This document shows, piece by piece, positions 7,881 through 15,182 of a stretch of 64,000 nucleotides of DNA. The translations under genes were made by a program, and so were the position numbers. Numbering within the stretch: the first letter of the stretch is position 1; every line of letters starts with the position of its first letter. The notes beneath the pieces are model-generated. The model saw nothing but the letters and a program-made list of their open reading frames with translations, was not told the DNA's origin and made no database searches. Origin of the DNA: Eubacterium sp. (GTDB lineage: Bacteria; Bacillota; Clostridia; Lachnospirales; Lachnospiraceae); the NCBI GenBank assembly GCA_022794015.1, contig JAAWDZ010000066.1:29109-93108 (forward strand), given 5' to 3'.

Positions 7881-8648
7881 TTAACTCTGGAACAAACGCA
7901 GCACCCGGCCGTTTTCATTTTCCAGATGTTTTCTCTGCATCATCATCTGGAATGTCCTGAGCAGTTCATTTTTCTTCTGTTCCGATACGGCGCTTGAATA
8001 ATCCAAATCCTCAATCCGGCTCTGGGATGCAACCGTATTATACGACGCATTGGCATTGTATGCCATAACCGAATCCAGACGGTTTGATGTAGCTCCAAGA
8101 TTTGCTCTTGCGGATACCACCGTGTCAAGCGCCTGATCAATCGCAGACAAATCGAAATTGCCTGTCACATCATAATCTGCAATCCCCAGTGCATCTAAAG
8201 TTGAATTCGGCATCTGGACTTCAAGACCGTCACCATTTGAGCCTGCCCCTACATGAAAGCTATCCTTGCTCCCATCTAACAGATTCATCGTATTAAACTG
8301 TGTTCCGGACGCAGTGTCCGAAATAGACTGTTTGAGCTGATCAATCTCTGTCTGGATTGCCTCTTTATCTGATGCCGTATACAAGCCATTCGATGCCTGA
8401 AGGCTGAGTTCGCGAATACGCTGCAGATTATCTGTAATGGAACCCAGTGCACCGTCAGCGATATTGACCATATCTTTAGACATCCCTGCATTGCGGCTGC
8501 CCACATCATAGCTATTTGCCTGGCTTTGCAGTTTTTGAGCAATGGTAAGCCCGGCCGCATCATCTGCTGCCGAATTGATCCTCTTTCCGCTGGAAAGGGA
8601 CTGATAGCTGCGGTATATGTTTTGATTTGATATTGAAGATATGCTCAT
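7881..8648 (-). CDS. Flagellin
   Basis: A 255-residue flagellin, the flagellar filament subunit. The N-terminal D0/D1 region is classic (RSYQSLSSGKRINSAADDAA, then GLTIAQKLQSQ). The C-terminal region has ANLGATSNRLDSV and SRIEDLDYSSAVSEQKKNEL. The variable central domain is almost absent, typical of short Clostridia flagellins. The last helix (QMMMQRKHLENENGRVLRLF) departs from the usual QANQ-type ending, so this may be a minor or variant flagellin. AAAGGAGG precedes the ATG. The only other flagellar gene in the window is the divergent fliD-like gene. Confidence 0.92.
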   Translation of the reverse strand: MSISSISNQNIYRSYQSLSSGKRINSAADDAAGLTIAQKLQSQANSYDVGSRNAGMSKDMVNIADGALGSITDNLQRIRELSLQASNGLYTASDKEAIQTEIDQLKQSISDTASGTQFNTMNLLDGSKDSFHVGAGSNGDGLEVQMPNSTLDALGIADYDVTGNFDLSAIDQALDTVVSARANLGATSNRLDSVMAYNANASYNTVASQSRIEDLDYSSAVSEQKKNELLRTFQMMMQRKHLENENGRVLRLFQS

Positions 8649-8696
8649 AAACTTCCTCCTTTCTTATATGCAACCTTATTTGCATTAATTTACTAA

Positions 8697-8725
8697 AAGA
8701 TATCACATATTTTTACGCTTTACAA
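8697..8725 (-). promoter_or_regulatory. Possible flagellin promoter
   Basis: Minus strand: TTGTAA (8725-8720), 17-base spacer, TATCTT (8702-8697). A sigma-D motif (TAAA-N15-GCCGATAT) is not evident here. The leader contains the palindrome ATGCAA-N6-TTGCAT (8668-8685). Confidence 0.35.
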
Positions 8726-8868
8726 GTTAATTTGCCTAAAAAAGAATGATTTTTTCTCTTTTGCCTCTTCATTATTTTTAATTTCGTACGATATAGATAG
8801 TAATAAATGGATTTAATATACCCCTGGTGCAGTGCACAAAATTCAAGGAAGAAGGGAGAGGGGTTTAT

Positions 8869-10164
8869 ATGTTTATCAGCAAGACCGCTTATCATTATTA
8901 TCTGGACGTTTATCGTGATTCTGCGGTAACGCGTTATGACACGCATAAAAAAAGCGAATTGAGAAATGTTTACAACAGTATGGTAAAGGTGAACAAGGAT
9001 TCTCCTCTTTACAAACTGCGCAACGACGTAAATATTCCCAAATTTTTAATCGACATCAAGGAGAACGCCCGGCAGGCAAAAAATGTCATTTCTTCTCTGT
9101 CGGACAGCACGGATGGTTTAGAAAGTTCTTTCCAGAAAAAAGTCGCCGTATCTTCCGATGACGGGATTGTCAGCGCTTCCTATATCGGCAGCAACCAGGA
9201 TGATATATCGCATGAATACGAGATTGAAGTCCTTCAACTGGCTGCTCCGCAATCCAATCTTGGCAACTTTTTGGATAGTCGTACTTCAGATTTTGAACCC
9301 GGAGATTATGCTTTTGATTTGATTACGACGACGAACTCTTACGAATTTCAGTTTACAGTAAATTCGGAAGATACCAACCGCTCCATACAGGAGAAACTGG
9401 CGCGGCTCTTCAATACATCCGGCGTCGGAGTATCCGCCGAAATTATAATGGATGAAAAGAATCGAAGTTCCTTAAAACTTACATCCAAACAGACCGGGTT
9501 GAGCGACAGCAAATCATCGCTCTTTGATATTAAGCCGAAAGCTTCCTCACAATCTATTGAGGCAATGGAATTGCTTGGGATTGATCAGATTACATCCCCG
9601 GCGCAGAATTCTGCTTTTATTTTGAACGGAACCGAACATTCTTCCTATTCAAATACCTTTACGCTCAACAAAGAGTTTGAACTGACGCTGCACGGTATCA
9701 GCCCTGAGGATACTACTACCCGGATCGGATTTAAAACCAGTGTGGATTCTGTAGCTGACAACCTGCAGGAGCTGGTTGATTCCTATAACGGTTTTATCCA
9801 GACGGGCGAGCGTTATTCCGGCAGCCAGCAGGGAAACCGTCTGCTGCACGATTTTAAAAATGTATCCTACACCTATCGGAACAATCTGGAATCCATCGGT
9901 TTGATGATCGGAAATAACGGTCACATTTCCGTCGATCGTAATTTACTGGCAGATGCAGTTGAAACAAAGGATTTCAGGAAATCTTTTTCCATATTAAATT
10001 CCTTTAAAAATGCACTGGCAGCCAAAGCGGATATTGTTTCTGTAGATCCGATCCGATATGTAGATAAGACCATCGTAACATATAAACAGCCGGGGGTAAG
10101 CCATTTCCCATCGCCATATCACAATTCCCTTTATTCTGGAATGATGTTGGATCATATCTGTTAA
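8869..10164 (+). CDS. fliD: Flagellar hook-associated protein 2 (FliD-like filament cap)
   Basis: A 431-residue FliD-like protein, divergent from flagellin. FliD caps the filament and folds incoming flagellin. Supporting features are the beta-rich middle (YEIEVLQLAAPQSNLGNFLD), the ILNGTEHSSYSNTFTL segment, the GISPEDTTTRIGF-VDSVADNLQELVDSYN stretch and the C-terminal helical part (IGLMIGNNGHISVDRNLLAD). It is shorter than many FliD proteins. The ATG at 8869 has AGAGGGG 6 bases upstream, so it is preferred over the frame opening at 8827. It shares a terminator with the converging glycosyltransferase gene. Confidence 0.82.
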   Translation: MFISKTAYHYYLDVYRDSAVTRYDTHKKSELRNVYNSMVKVNKDSPLYKLRNDVNIPKFLIDIKENARQAKNVISSLSDSTDGLESSFQKKVAVSSDDGIVSASYIGSNQDDISHEYEIEVLQLAAPQSNLGNFLDSRTSDFEPGDYAFDLITTTNSYEFQFTVNSEDTNRSIQEKLARLFNTSGVGVSAEIIMDEKNRSSLKLTSKQTGLSDSKSSLFDIKPKASSQSIEAMELLGIDQITSPAQNSAFILNGTEHSSYSNTFTLNKEFELTLHGISPEDTTTRIGFKTSVDSVADNLQELVDSYNGFIQTGERYSGSQQGNRLLHDFKNVSYTYRNNLESIGLMIGNNGHISVDRNLLADAVETKDFRKSFSILNSFKNALAAKADIVSVDPIRYVDKTIVTYKQPGVSHFPSPYHNSLYSGMMLDHIC

Positions 10165-10173
10165 TAGCTATAA

Positions 10174-10219
10174 AAAAACGAACATCCATTGCGCTAAGTG
10201 TCAAAGGATGTTCGTTTTT
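10174..10219. terminator. Bidirectional terminator overlapping the glycosyltransferase 3' end
   Basis: AAAAACGAACATCC (10174-10187) pairs perfectly with GGATGTTCGTTTTT (10206-10219), a 14-bp stem with T-runs on both strands. The right arm encodes the last residues of the 10194-11447 gene, whose stop lies in the loop. Confidence 0.88.
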
Positions 10220-11447
10220 CATTCAAATATGTCGTGTATATATAATCCGCCCTCTGCCGCCAGGTATGGTGCGACTTCGCATACCAATACCCATTTTCTG
10301 CAATCTGTTCCATCTGTTTGGGATGTGCAAGCAAATCCTCTACTATTTCCGGCAAACGCTGTATCTGTGGCAGTGAAAAGGATACCATGCACGTTTCTTG
10401 TTCTTTTTTTACTGTTTCCTCCAGGTATACAGATCCGTCTGTCACTACAGCTGCTTTGGCAAGCATTCCGTTAATCACACGGTCGTGGATGCCGTTTTTA
10501 TACCAGGTCATTGTATTGAGCACAATCCTGCTGTGGTTCATCAGCTCCAGCACCTGTGGCGCCAGTACCTTTCCTCCATACATCAGATTTGGATGTTTGG
10601 CCCATTCGCACCTGTCCCAGCCGCCCCCAAATACCGCTACGCGAATTCCGTTTTCTACCAGGAGGCGGACGGCCTGTTCCCGGTAAAAGGAGGTGGCATA
10701 TGAATCAATAAACCGAAGCTCGGTAATCCAGTGATTTAACGCTTCATCCGTATACCTCTTTCCGATAGACACAAGATATTCTTCCACCGTCTGTTCTGTC
10801 GTTTTGTCCGGATGACTGATTAGCTCCGACAATACCTGCCTGGTCAGGTCAAATGCGTCAAATTCCGTAATATCCCCCAAATCCGGCACCAATCCCTCCG
10901 CTACATATTTGGAAAGGCCCCCGGCATACAACACATCAAAAGAACGTTCCTCCATCGCAGGATGGTATGCATTTCCTTCCGTACACAAATGGCACTGTCC
11001 GGCTTTGGCATATTTGGTCACATCTGCTTCCATCCCTGCATGCGGCATAAAATCCACCTGTTTTAAATGTGGATAAAATCGGTGCAGAAACGATACGTGG
11101 TTTCGGTCCGTACAAAAAACCACAGAGGTTTTCGGTGCATGCTTCAAAGCATTTGCATAATGAAAGGGATGATCCATCAGTATATTAAAATACGGAATAT
11201 TCCGCTCTTCCCAGATAATTTTCCCTTCGGTAAATGACAGATTGTAGCCGATATTATTAAATGCTATTACACCGTCAAGCATATGATCTTTTGTCAGCTC
11301 CCGCAGCCTAGCCATTGCTTCTGATTCTCTTCGGATATCTATCACATGGCAAATACAGCCCAACTGCCGAAAAGCTGCTGCAAATGCCTCGTTAAATAAA
11401 TCTATCGTATCGTAAATTCCCCCGATAAACAGTAGTGTCTTTGTCAT
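10194..11447 (-). CDS. CgeB-like GT-B glycosyltransferase
   Basis: A 417-residue protein that resembles the CgeB/DUF3880 type of glycosyltransferases. The N-terminal Rossmann-like half begins TKTLLFIGGIYDTIDLFNEA; the middle has NILMDHPFHYANALKHAPKT; the C-terminal half has VAVFGGGWDRCEW, LNTMTWYKNGIHDRVINGML and VVTDGSVYLEE, consistent with a nucleotide-sugar binding lobe. In Clostridia such genes are often close to flagellin and modify it with sugars; that role is inferred here from position only. It starts 15 bases after the lepB stop. Confidence 0.75.
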   Translation of the reverse strand: MTKTLLFIGGIYDTIDLFNEAFAAAFRQLGCICHVIDIRRESEAMARLRELTKDHMLDGVIAFNNIGYNLSFTEGKIIWEERNIPYFNILMDHPFHYANALKHAPKTSVVFCTDRNHVSFLHRFYPHLKQVDFMPHAGMEADVTKYAKAGQCHLCTEGNAYHPAMEERSFDVLYAGGLSKYVAEGLVPDLGDITEFDAFDLTRQVLSELISHPDKTTEQTVEEYLVSIGKRYTDEALNHWITELRFIDSYATSFYREQAVRLLVENGIRVAVFGGGWDRCEWAKHPNLMYGGKVLAPQVLELMNHSRIVLNTMTWYKNGIHDRVINGMLAKAAVVTDGSVYLEETVKKEQETCMVSFSLPQIQRLPEIVEDLLAHPKQMEQIAENGYWYAKSHHTWRQRADYIYTTYLNEKRTSFDT

Positions 11448-11462
11448 TATTCTGCACCTGCC

Positions 11463-12032
11463 CTAATATAACGAACCTGCGTTGCCAAACGGATAATAAC
11501 GGAACATAGCCTTTCCGAGAATCTTATCTTTTGATACATACGTATTGTCCCAATATCTGGCGTCATAAGAATTATTTCGATTATCTCCCAAAACCAGATA
11601 ACAGTCCTCCGGCACCTCAAAGCTGTACTGCCCGGTCGCAACAGTCCATTCTTCTTTCAGATAATTCTCCTGTAACGGGACCTTTGAACCATTAATATAA
11701 ATTCTGGCATCCTCAATTTCCACCGTTTCTCCAGGAAGCCCAATGACACGCTTAACGTAATTCTCAGTTTCATCATCTGGAAATTTAAATATGATAATAT
11801 CTCCGCGCTCCGGGTTTTTCTGCCTGTATGCCAGGCGATATCCAAACAGGCGATCTCCGGTCATAATCGTATTCTCCATGGACCCTGACGGAATATTCGC
11901 ATTGATCAGTACGTAATTCTTGACAAACAAAGCCGCTACTACAGCAAGTGCAAGTGTAATAATCCAACTAATCACTTCCTTTACTGCAGATTCGTCTTTC
12001 CGCTTCTGTAGTTTTTCCTGTTCACTTGACAT
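11463..12032 (-). CDS. lepB: Signal peptidase I
   Basis: A 189-residue type I signal peptidase that cleaves Sec and Tat signal peptides at the outer face of the membrane. One N-terminal membrane helix (about 20-42) is followed by the catalytic box PSGSMENTI with nucleophile S51, the general base in YVKRVIGLPGE (K94), and the late box LVLGDNRNNSYDARYW. Length and boxes fit Gram-positive SipS-like enzymes. It directly precedes the glycosyltransferase gene. Confidence 0.95.
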   Translation of the reverse strand: MSSEQEKLQKRKDESAVKEVISWIITLALAVVAALFVKNYVLINANIPSGSMENTIMTGDRLFGYRLAYRQKNPERGDIIIFKFPDDETENYVKRVIGLPGETVEIEDARIYINGSKVPLQENYLKEEWTVATGQYSFEVPEDCYLVLGDNRNNSYDARYWDNTYVSKDKILGKAMFRYYPFGNAGSLY

Positions 12033-12121
12033 TTCGTTACACCTTACCCTTTCTCTTTGCTGTGAAACTGCTTATTAAGTATAACTCTAATTGAAGTGAT
12101 ATGCCACCTTTTTTTGCGGAA

Positions 12122-12453
12122 TTCCATATTTTTATGTTATAGAACGGAGCAGCCAGGACAGCTATTATCTCAAAGGAGTTAGCGACGGGACATCTTATCT
12201 GAGCTATTTCTCAGGATCTGCCCCCTGTTTATAGTTTGTCTGCGACAAAGAAGGGCGGATGGCATTTGAGAAACAGCAAAATACGCCTTTGACAGCCCGG
12301 CAAATGCCACTCCAAAGATGTAGGTAGTGTAGATAAAATTGTGAAAATGACAGATACAGACATTCCAAATACGTCATCTGTTGAATGTACAGACGAATTT
12401 TACTATTACTGACAACGGCGATGGAACTTTCCGTGTGGAAAAGACAAATAAAT
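12122..12453 (+). other. Decayed sequence left of the prophage remnant
   Basis: Stretches of possible coding sequence interrupted by stops and frameshifts, for example readable fragments SKDVGSVDKIVKMTDTDIPN and TSSVECTDEFYYY. Probably remains of phage structural genes, as the next fragment and endolysin suggest, but I cannot assign them. The promoter region of lepB (12033-12121) shows nothing clear. Confidence 0.35.
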
Positions 12454-12715
12454 ATGAACACCTTCAAAGTAAACGGAATAGAATACAAGACAGTACCATT
12501 TCATTTTAGCTTAGTGTGCAATATAGAGTACACGGACATTTCCCTTGAAAAAATGGGAAGCAAACAATGTCTGTGATTCGATCATATTTTGCTATTTGTG
12601 TCGAAAAGGGAGATGATTTTGCGGGAAAGAGCAAAACGCATATTTTGTCGTCGAAGGAAAATTTGATGACATTGTTGAGGCGATGCATAAAAAAATGAAT
12701 TTTCAGATTTTTTAA
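12454..12715 (+). pseudogene. Phage tail-assembly-chaperone-like fragment, frameshifted
   Basis: The first frame reads MNTFKVNGIEYKTVPFHFSL, then SLEKMGSKQ, before a stop. A second frame continues with MSVIRSYFAICVEKGDDFAG and ends near EAMHKKMNFQIF. Together they resemble a small phage tail assembly protein (DUF6096-like) from siphovirus clusters of Clostridia. The family name is from memory of similar proteins and needs a search. At least one frameshift near 12570 and probably others disable it. Confidence 0.5.
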
Positions 12716-12921
12716 TCTTTCATCAAGGGAGACGAGGAAGCTGCGAAGAGCAAAGAAACGTAAAATACAGGTCAGCAAGAGAACTGTTTGAAAACGAATG
12801 ACTTCCAAAAGCAAATGCATTGGGCGTACCATTGCAGGAATTTGGGGGCATAAACCCTCTAATTTTGGCGGTCAATAATGGAATTCCTAAAACAATAATT
12901 AGATAATATAGGAGAATTTTT

Positions 12922-13896
12922 ATGAGCGAAAACATTAATGAACTTCATCCAAGGTTAGAACAAAAAGTATTAGAACTTCAAGATCTTTGCAAACAAAATG
13001 GATTACTAATCGGAATCGGAGAATGTATAAGGACAATGGAGAAACAGGATGCGCTATATGCACAGGGCAGGACGACTCCTGGGAATATTGTAACCAACGC
13101 CAGGGGAAGTTCTTATTCCAGCCAGCACCAATGGGGTATTGCGTTTGATTTTTACCGGAATGATGGAACCGGGTCTTACAATGAATCCGGCAGCTTTTTT
13201 GAAACAGTGGGAAGCCTTGCAAAATCCATCGGGCTAGGATGGGGTGGCGACTGGAAAAGCATTAAGGATAGACCGCACTTGTACCTTCCTGACTGGGGCA
13301 GCACTACCGAAAAATTAAAACAACAGTATAAAACGCCGCAAAACTTCATGAAATCATGGGGAAATGAAGAAGCCGAAAACAAACCAGAAAACGCAGAAAG
13401 GACATACCTAAAAAGAGGGGATAAAGGACAAAAAGTAAAAGATATGCAGCTTATGCTGATTGGATGCGGATATTCCTGCGGGAAAGATGGTGCAGATGAG
13501 AATTTTGGAAAGGATACGGAAAAGGCCCTTCTTAAATTCCAGCATGAAAACGGGCTGGAAGAAGATGGATTGTACGGAAACGCTTCCAAGGAAAAACTTG
13601 AGAATGCATATATTAGTAAAACGAAAATGGAAATAACGGAATACAAAATTGGAAGCACATACATTTTGCAGGCAAACATGAAGGTACGGGAAGGAGCCGG
13701 GACAAAATACCGCGAAAAAAAACACAGTGAACTTACAGAGGATGGAAAAAATCATGATGCAGACGGCGACGGTTGCCTGGACAAAGGTACAAGGGTAACG
13801 TGCAAAGAGGTAAAAAAAGTCGGAGATGATACATGGATTTGCACCCCATCTGGCTGGATTGCAGCGGTTTACAACGGGAAAGTATATGCAAAATAA
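12922..13896 (+). CDS. Phage endolysin: M15 peptidase with peptidoglycan-binding and SH3-like domains
   Basis: A 324-residue protein. Residues 1-125 form an L-alanyl-D-glutamate peptidase of the CwlK/Ply500 type with zinc ligands in SSQHQWGIAFD (H69, D76) and DRPHLYLPDW (H119). Residues 165-235 are a PG_binding_1 domain (YLKRGDKGQKVKDMQLMLIG). The end is SH3-like (LQANMKVREGAGTKYREK, ending WIAAVYNGKV). AGGAG precedes the ATG. No holin is adjacent, and upstream phage genes are decayed, so this is the intact survivor of a prophage or a domesticated lysin. Confidence 0.88.
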   Translation: MSENINELHPRLEQKVLELQDLCKQNGLLIGIGECIRTMEKQDALYAQGRTTPGNIVTNARGSSYSSQHQWGIAFDFYRNDGTGSYNESGSFFETVGSLAKSIGLGWGGDWKSIKDRPHLYLPDWGSTTEKLKQQYKTPQNFMKSWGNEEAENKPENAERTYLKRGDKGQKVKDMQLMLIGCGYSCGKDGADENFGKDTEKALLKFQHENGLEEDGLYGNASKEKLENAYISKTKMEITEYKIGSTYILQANMKVREGAGTKYREKKHSELTEDGKNHDADGDGCLDKGTRVTCKEVKKVGDDTWICTPSGWIAAVYNGKVYAK

Positions 13897-13926
13897 AAGA
13901 ATCGCGATCAAACGTGTAGAATTATC

Positions 13927-13955
13927 TTGACAGATGCATATTATTTTAGTATATT
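13927..13955 (+). promoter_or_regulatory. Consensus promoter of the metal exporter
   Basis: TTGACA (13927-13932), 17-base spacer, TATATT (13950-13955). It lies about 40 bases before the riboswitch aptamer. Confidence 0.85.
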
Positions 13956-13995
13956 ATTCAAAATAATGTTAGCACTGCATATTTATTCTACAGTA

Positions 13996-14098
13996 CGAAC
14001 TGATCAGGCCAGGCATATTTATTTGCCGACGCCGGGTTGCTCAGGGGAATTCCTGAGTGACAGTGGATGGATGATTACATCTGCGGGACAGTAGTTGC
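13996..14098 (+). ncRNA. NiCo (cobalt/nickel) riboswitch
   Basis: The order of conserved elements matches the four-way-junction NiCo (czcD) aptamer: ACTGATCAGGC (start), a hairpin, GCCGGG near 14031, a hairpin GCTCAGG/CCTGAG, the first GACAG (14058-14062), a hairpin with GATGATTACATC, then GGGACAG (14085-14091) closing with AGTT against AACT. The class binds Co2+ or Ni2+ cooperatively and activates exporter genes. The CDF gene 64 bases downstream fits. A covariance-model search would be decisive. Confidence 0.85.
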
Positions 14099-14124
14099 TT
14101 TTACTGGTTTCGCAGGTGTTTTTT
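14077..14124 (+). terminator. Riboswitch-controlled intrinsic terminator
   Basis: ACATCTGCG (14077-14085) pairs with CGCAGGTGT (14111-14119), with an inner stem CAGTA (14089-14093)/TACTG (14102-14106), followed by TTTTTT. The left arm and inner strand include the aptamer's last GGGACAG, so terminator and metal-bound aptamer exclude each other. This predicts transcription ON with metal. Confidence 0.85.
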
Positions 14125-14161
14125 ATTTTTGAAAAACAATTTTCATTTTTGGGGAGGTATT

Positions 14162-15064
14162 ATGAATCAAAAAACAAATTCTTCAAATGAAAACTTCCAG
14201 ACGGTAGCGGCACGGGTTTCTGCCGTAAGTATTATAGGCAATCTGCTTCTCTCAGCAATTAAATTTCTGGCAGGAATTATTGCCGGCTCAGATGCTATGA
14301 TAAGTGATGCTGTCCACTCTGTTTCAGATGTGTTCAGTACCGTTATTGTAATTATCGGTGTCAGGCTTTCCGGCAAAGCGTCTGACAAGGAACATCCGTA
14401 CGGCCATGAACGTATGGAATGTGTCGCGGCTATTATTCTGTCTGCAATTTTACTTGTCACAGGGCTTGTTATCGGATATTTGGCCTGCGGAAAAATATTT
14501 TCGGGCGATTACAGTCATCTTGCCATTCCCGGAAGACTTGCACTTGCAGCCGCTGTCCTTTCTATTGTTTGCAAAGAAGCCATGTTTTGGTACACGCAGA
14601 TGAATGCAAAACGAATAGATTCCGGAGCCCTGATGGCGGATGCATGGCATCACCGCTCTGATTCACTTTCTTCAATTGGCGCACTGATTGGAATTGCGGG
14701 TGCAAGGCTTGGCTTTCCGGTGCTCGATCCAATTGCCAGCATAGTGATTTGTATTTTTATTGCAAAAGCTGCTTTTGATATTTTTTGGGATGCAATTGGG
14801 AAAATGGTCGATCAGTCCTGCGATGACAGCACGGAAGCCGCGCTTTTAAACTGTGCGCTTTCCCAGGAGGACGTACTTGGCGTAGATGTATTGCATACGA
14901 GAATGTTTGGAAATAAAATCTATGTAGATATTGAAATCCGGGCTGACGGTGAAAAAAAACTGTGGGAAACGCATGAAATTGCGGAGAATGTACACCGCTC
15001 TATTGAGCAAAATTTTCCTAAAGTGAAGCATATTATGGTACATGTGAACCCGGAACAGCATTAA
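14162..15064 (+). CDS. Cation diffusion facilitator family metal exporter
   Basis: A 300-residue CDF transporter that expels divalent metal by proton antiport. Six transmembrane helices are expected. Metal-site motifs are visible in helix 2 (SDAVHSVSDVFS) and helix 5 (ADAWHHRSDSLSS, the HxxxD pattern). The C-terminal cytoplasmic domain (about 215-300) has the CDF dimerisation fold with IYVDIEIRADGEKKLWETHE and VKHIMVHVNPEQH. GGGGAGG precedes the ATG at 14162. The NiCo riboswitch upstream indicates cobalt or nickel as the physiological substrate. Confidence 0.93.
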   Translation: MNQKTNSSNENFQTVAARVSAVSIIGNLLLSAIKFLAGIIAGSDAMISDAVHSVSDVFSTVIVIIGVRLSGKASDKEHPYGHERMECVAAIILSAILLVTGLVIGYLACGKIFSGDYSHLAIPGRLALAAAVLSIVCKEAMFWYTQMNAKRIDSGALMADAWHHRSDSLSSIGALIGIAGARLGFPVLDPIASIVICIFIAKAAFDIFWDAIGKMVDQSCDDSTEAALLNCALSQEDVLGVDVLHTRMFGNKIYVDIEIRADGEKKLWETHEIAENVHRSIEQNFPKVKHIMVHVNPEQH

Positions 15065-15083
15065 AAAAATTCTGAAGACAAGA

Positions 15084-15151
15084 AGCTGCCGCATGAAACC
15101 TGAAAACATAACATTTATCACTGTTTACATTTTCAGGCTCATGCGGCAGCT
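15084..15151. terminator. Long hairpin between the exporter and glgB
   Basis: AGCTGCCGCATGA (15084-15096) pairs with TCATGCGGCAGCT (15139-15151), extended inside by CCTGAAAA/TTTTCAGG. It separates two converging genes. The T-tract on the plus side is interrupted (CCTTTT), so termination strength is uncertain. Confidence 0.6.
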
Positions 15152-15182
15152 CCTTTTACGCTTTATTTCAAAAGAACTGTCT

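Noticed and set aside
8765..8810. Sigma-D-like box (TACGATAT) upstream of fliD
   Set aside because: No TAAA element at the right distance; a single half-match is not enough.
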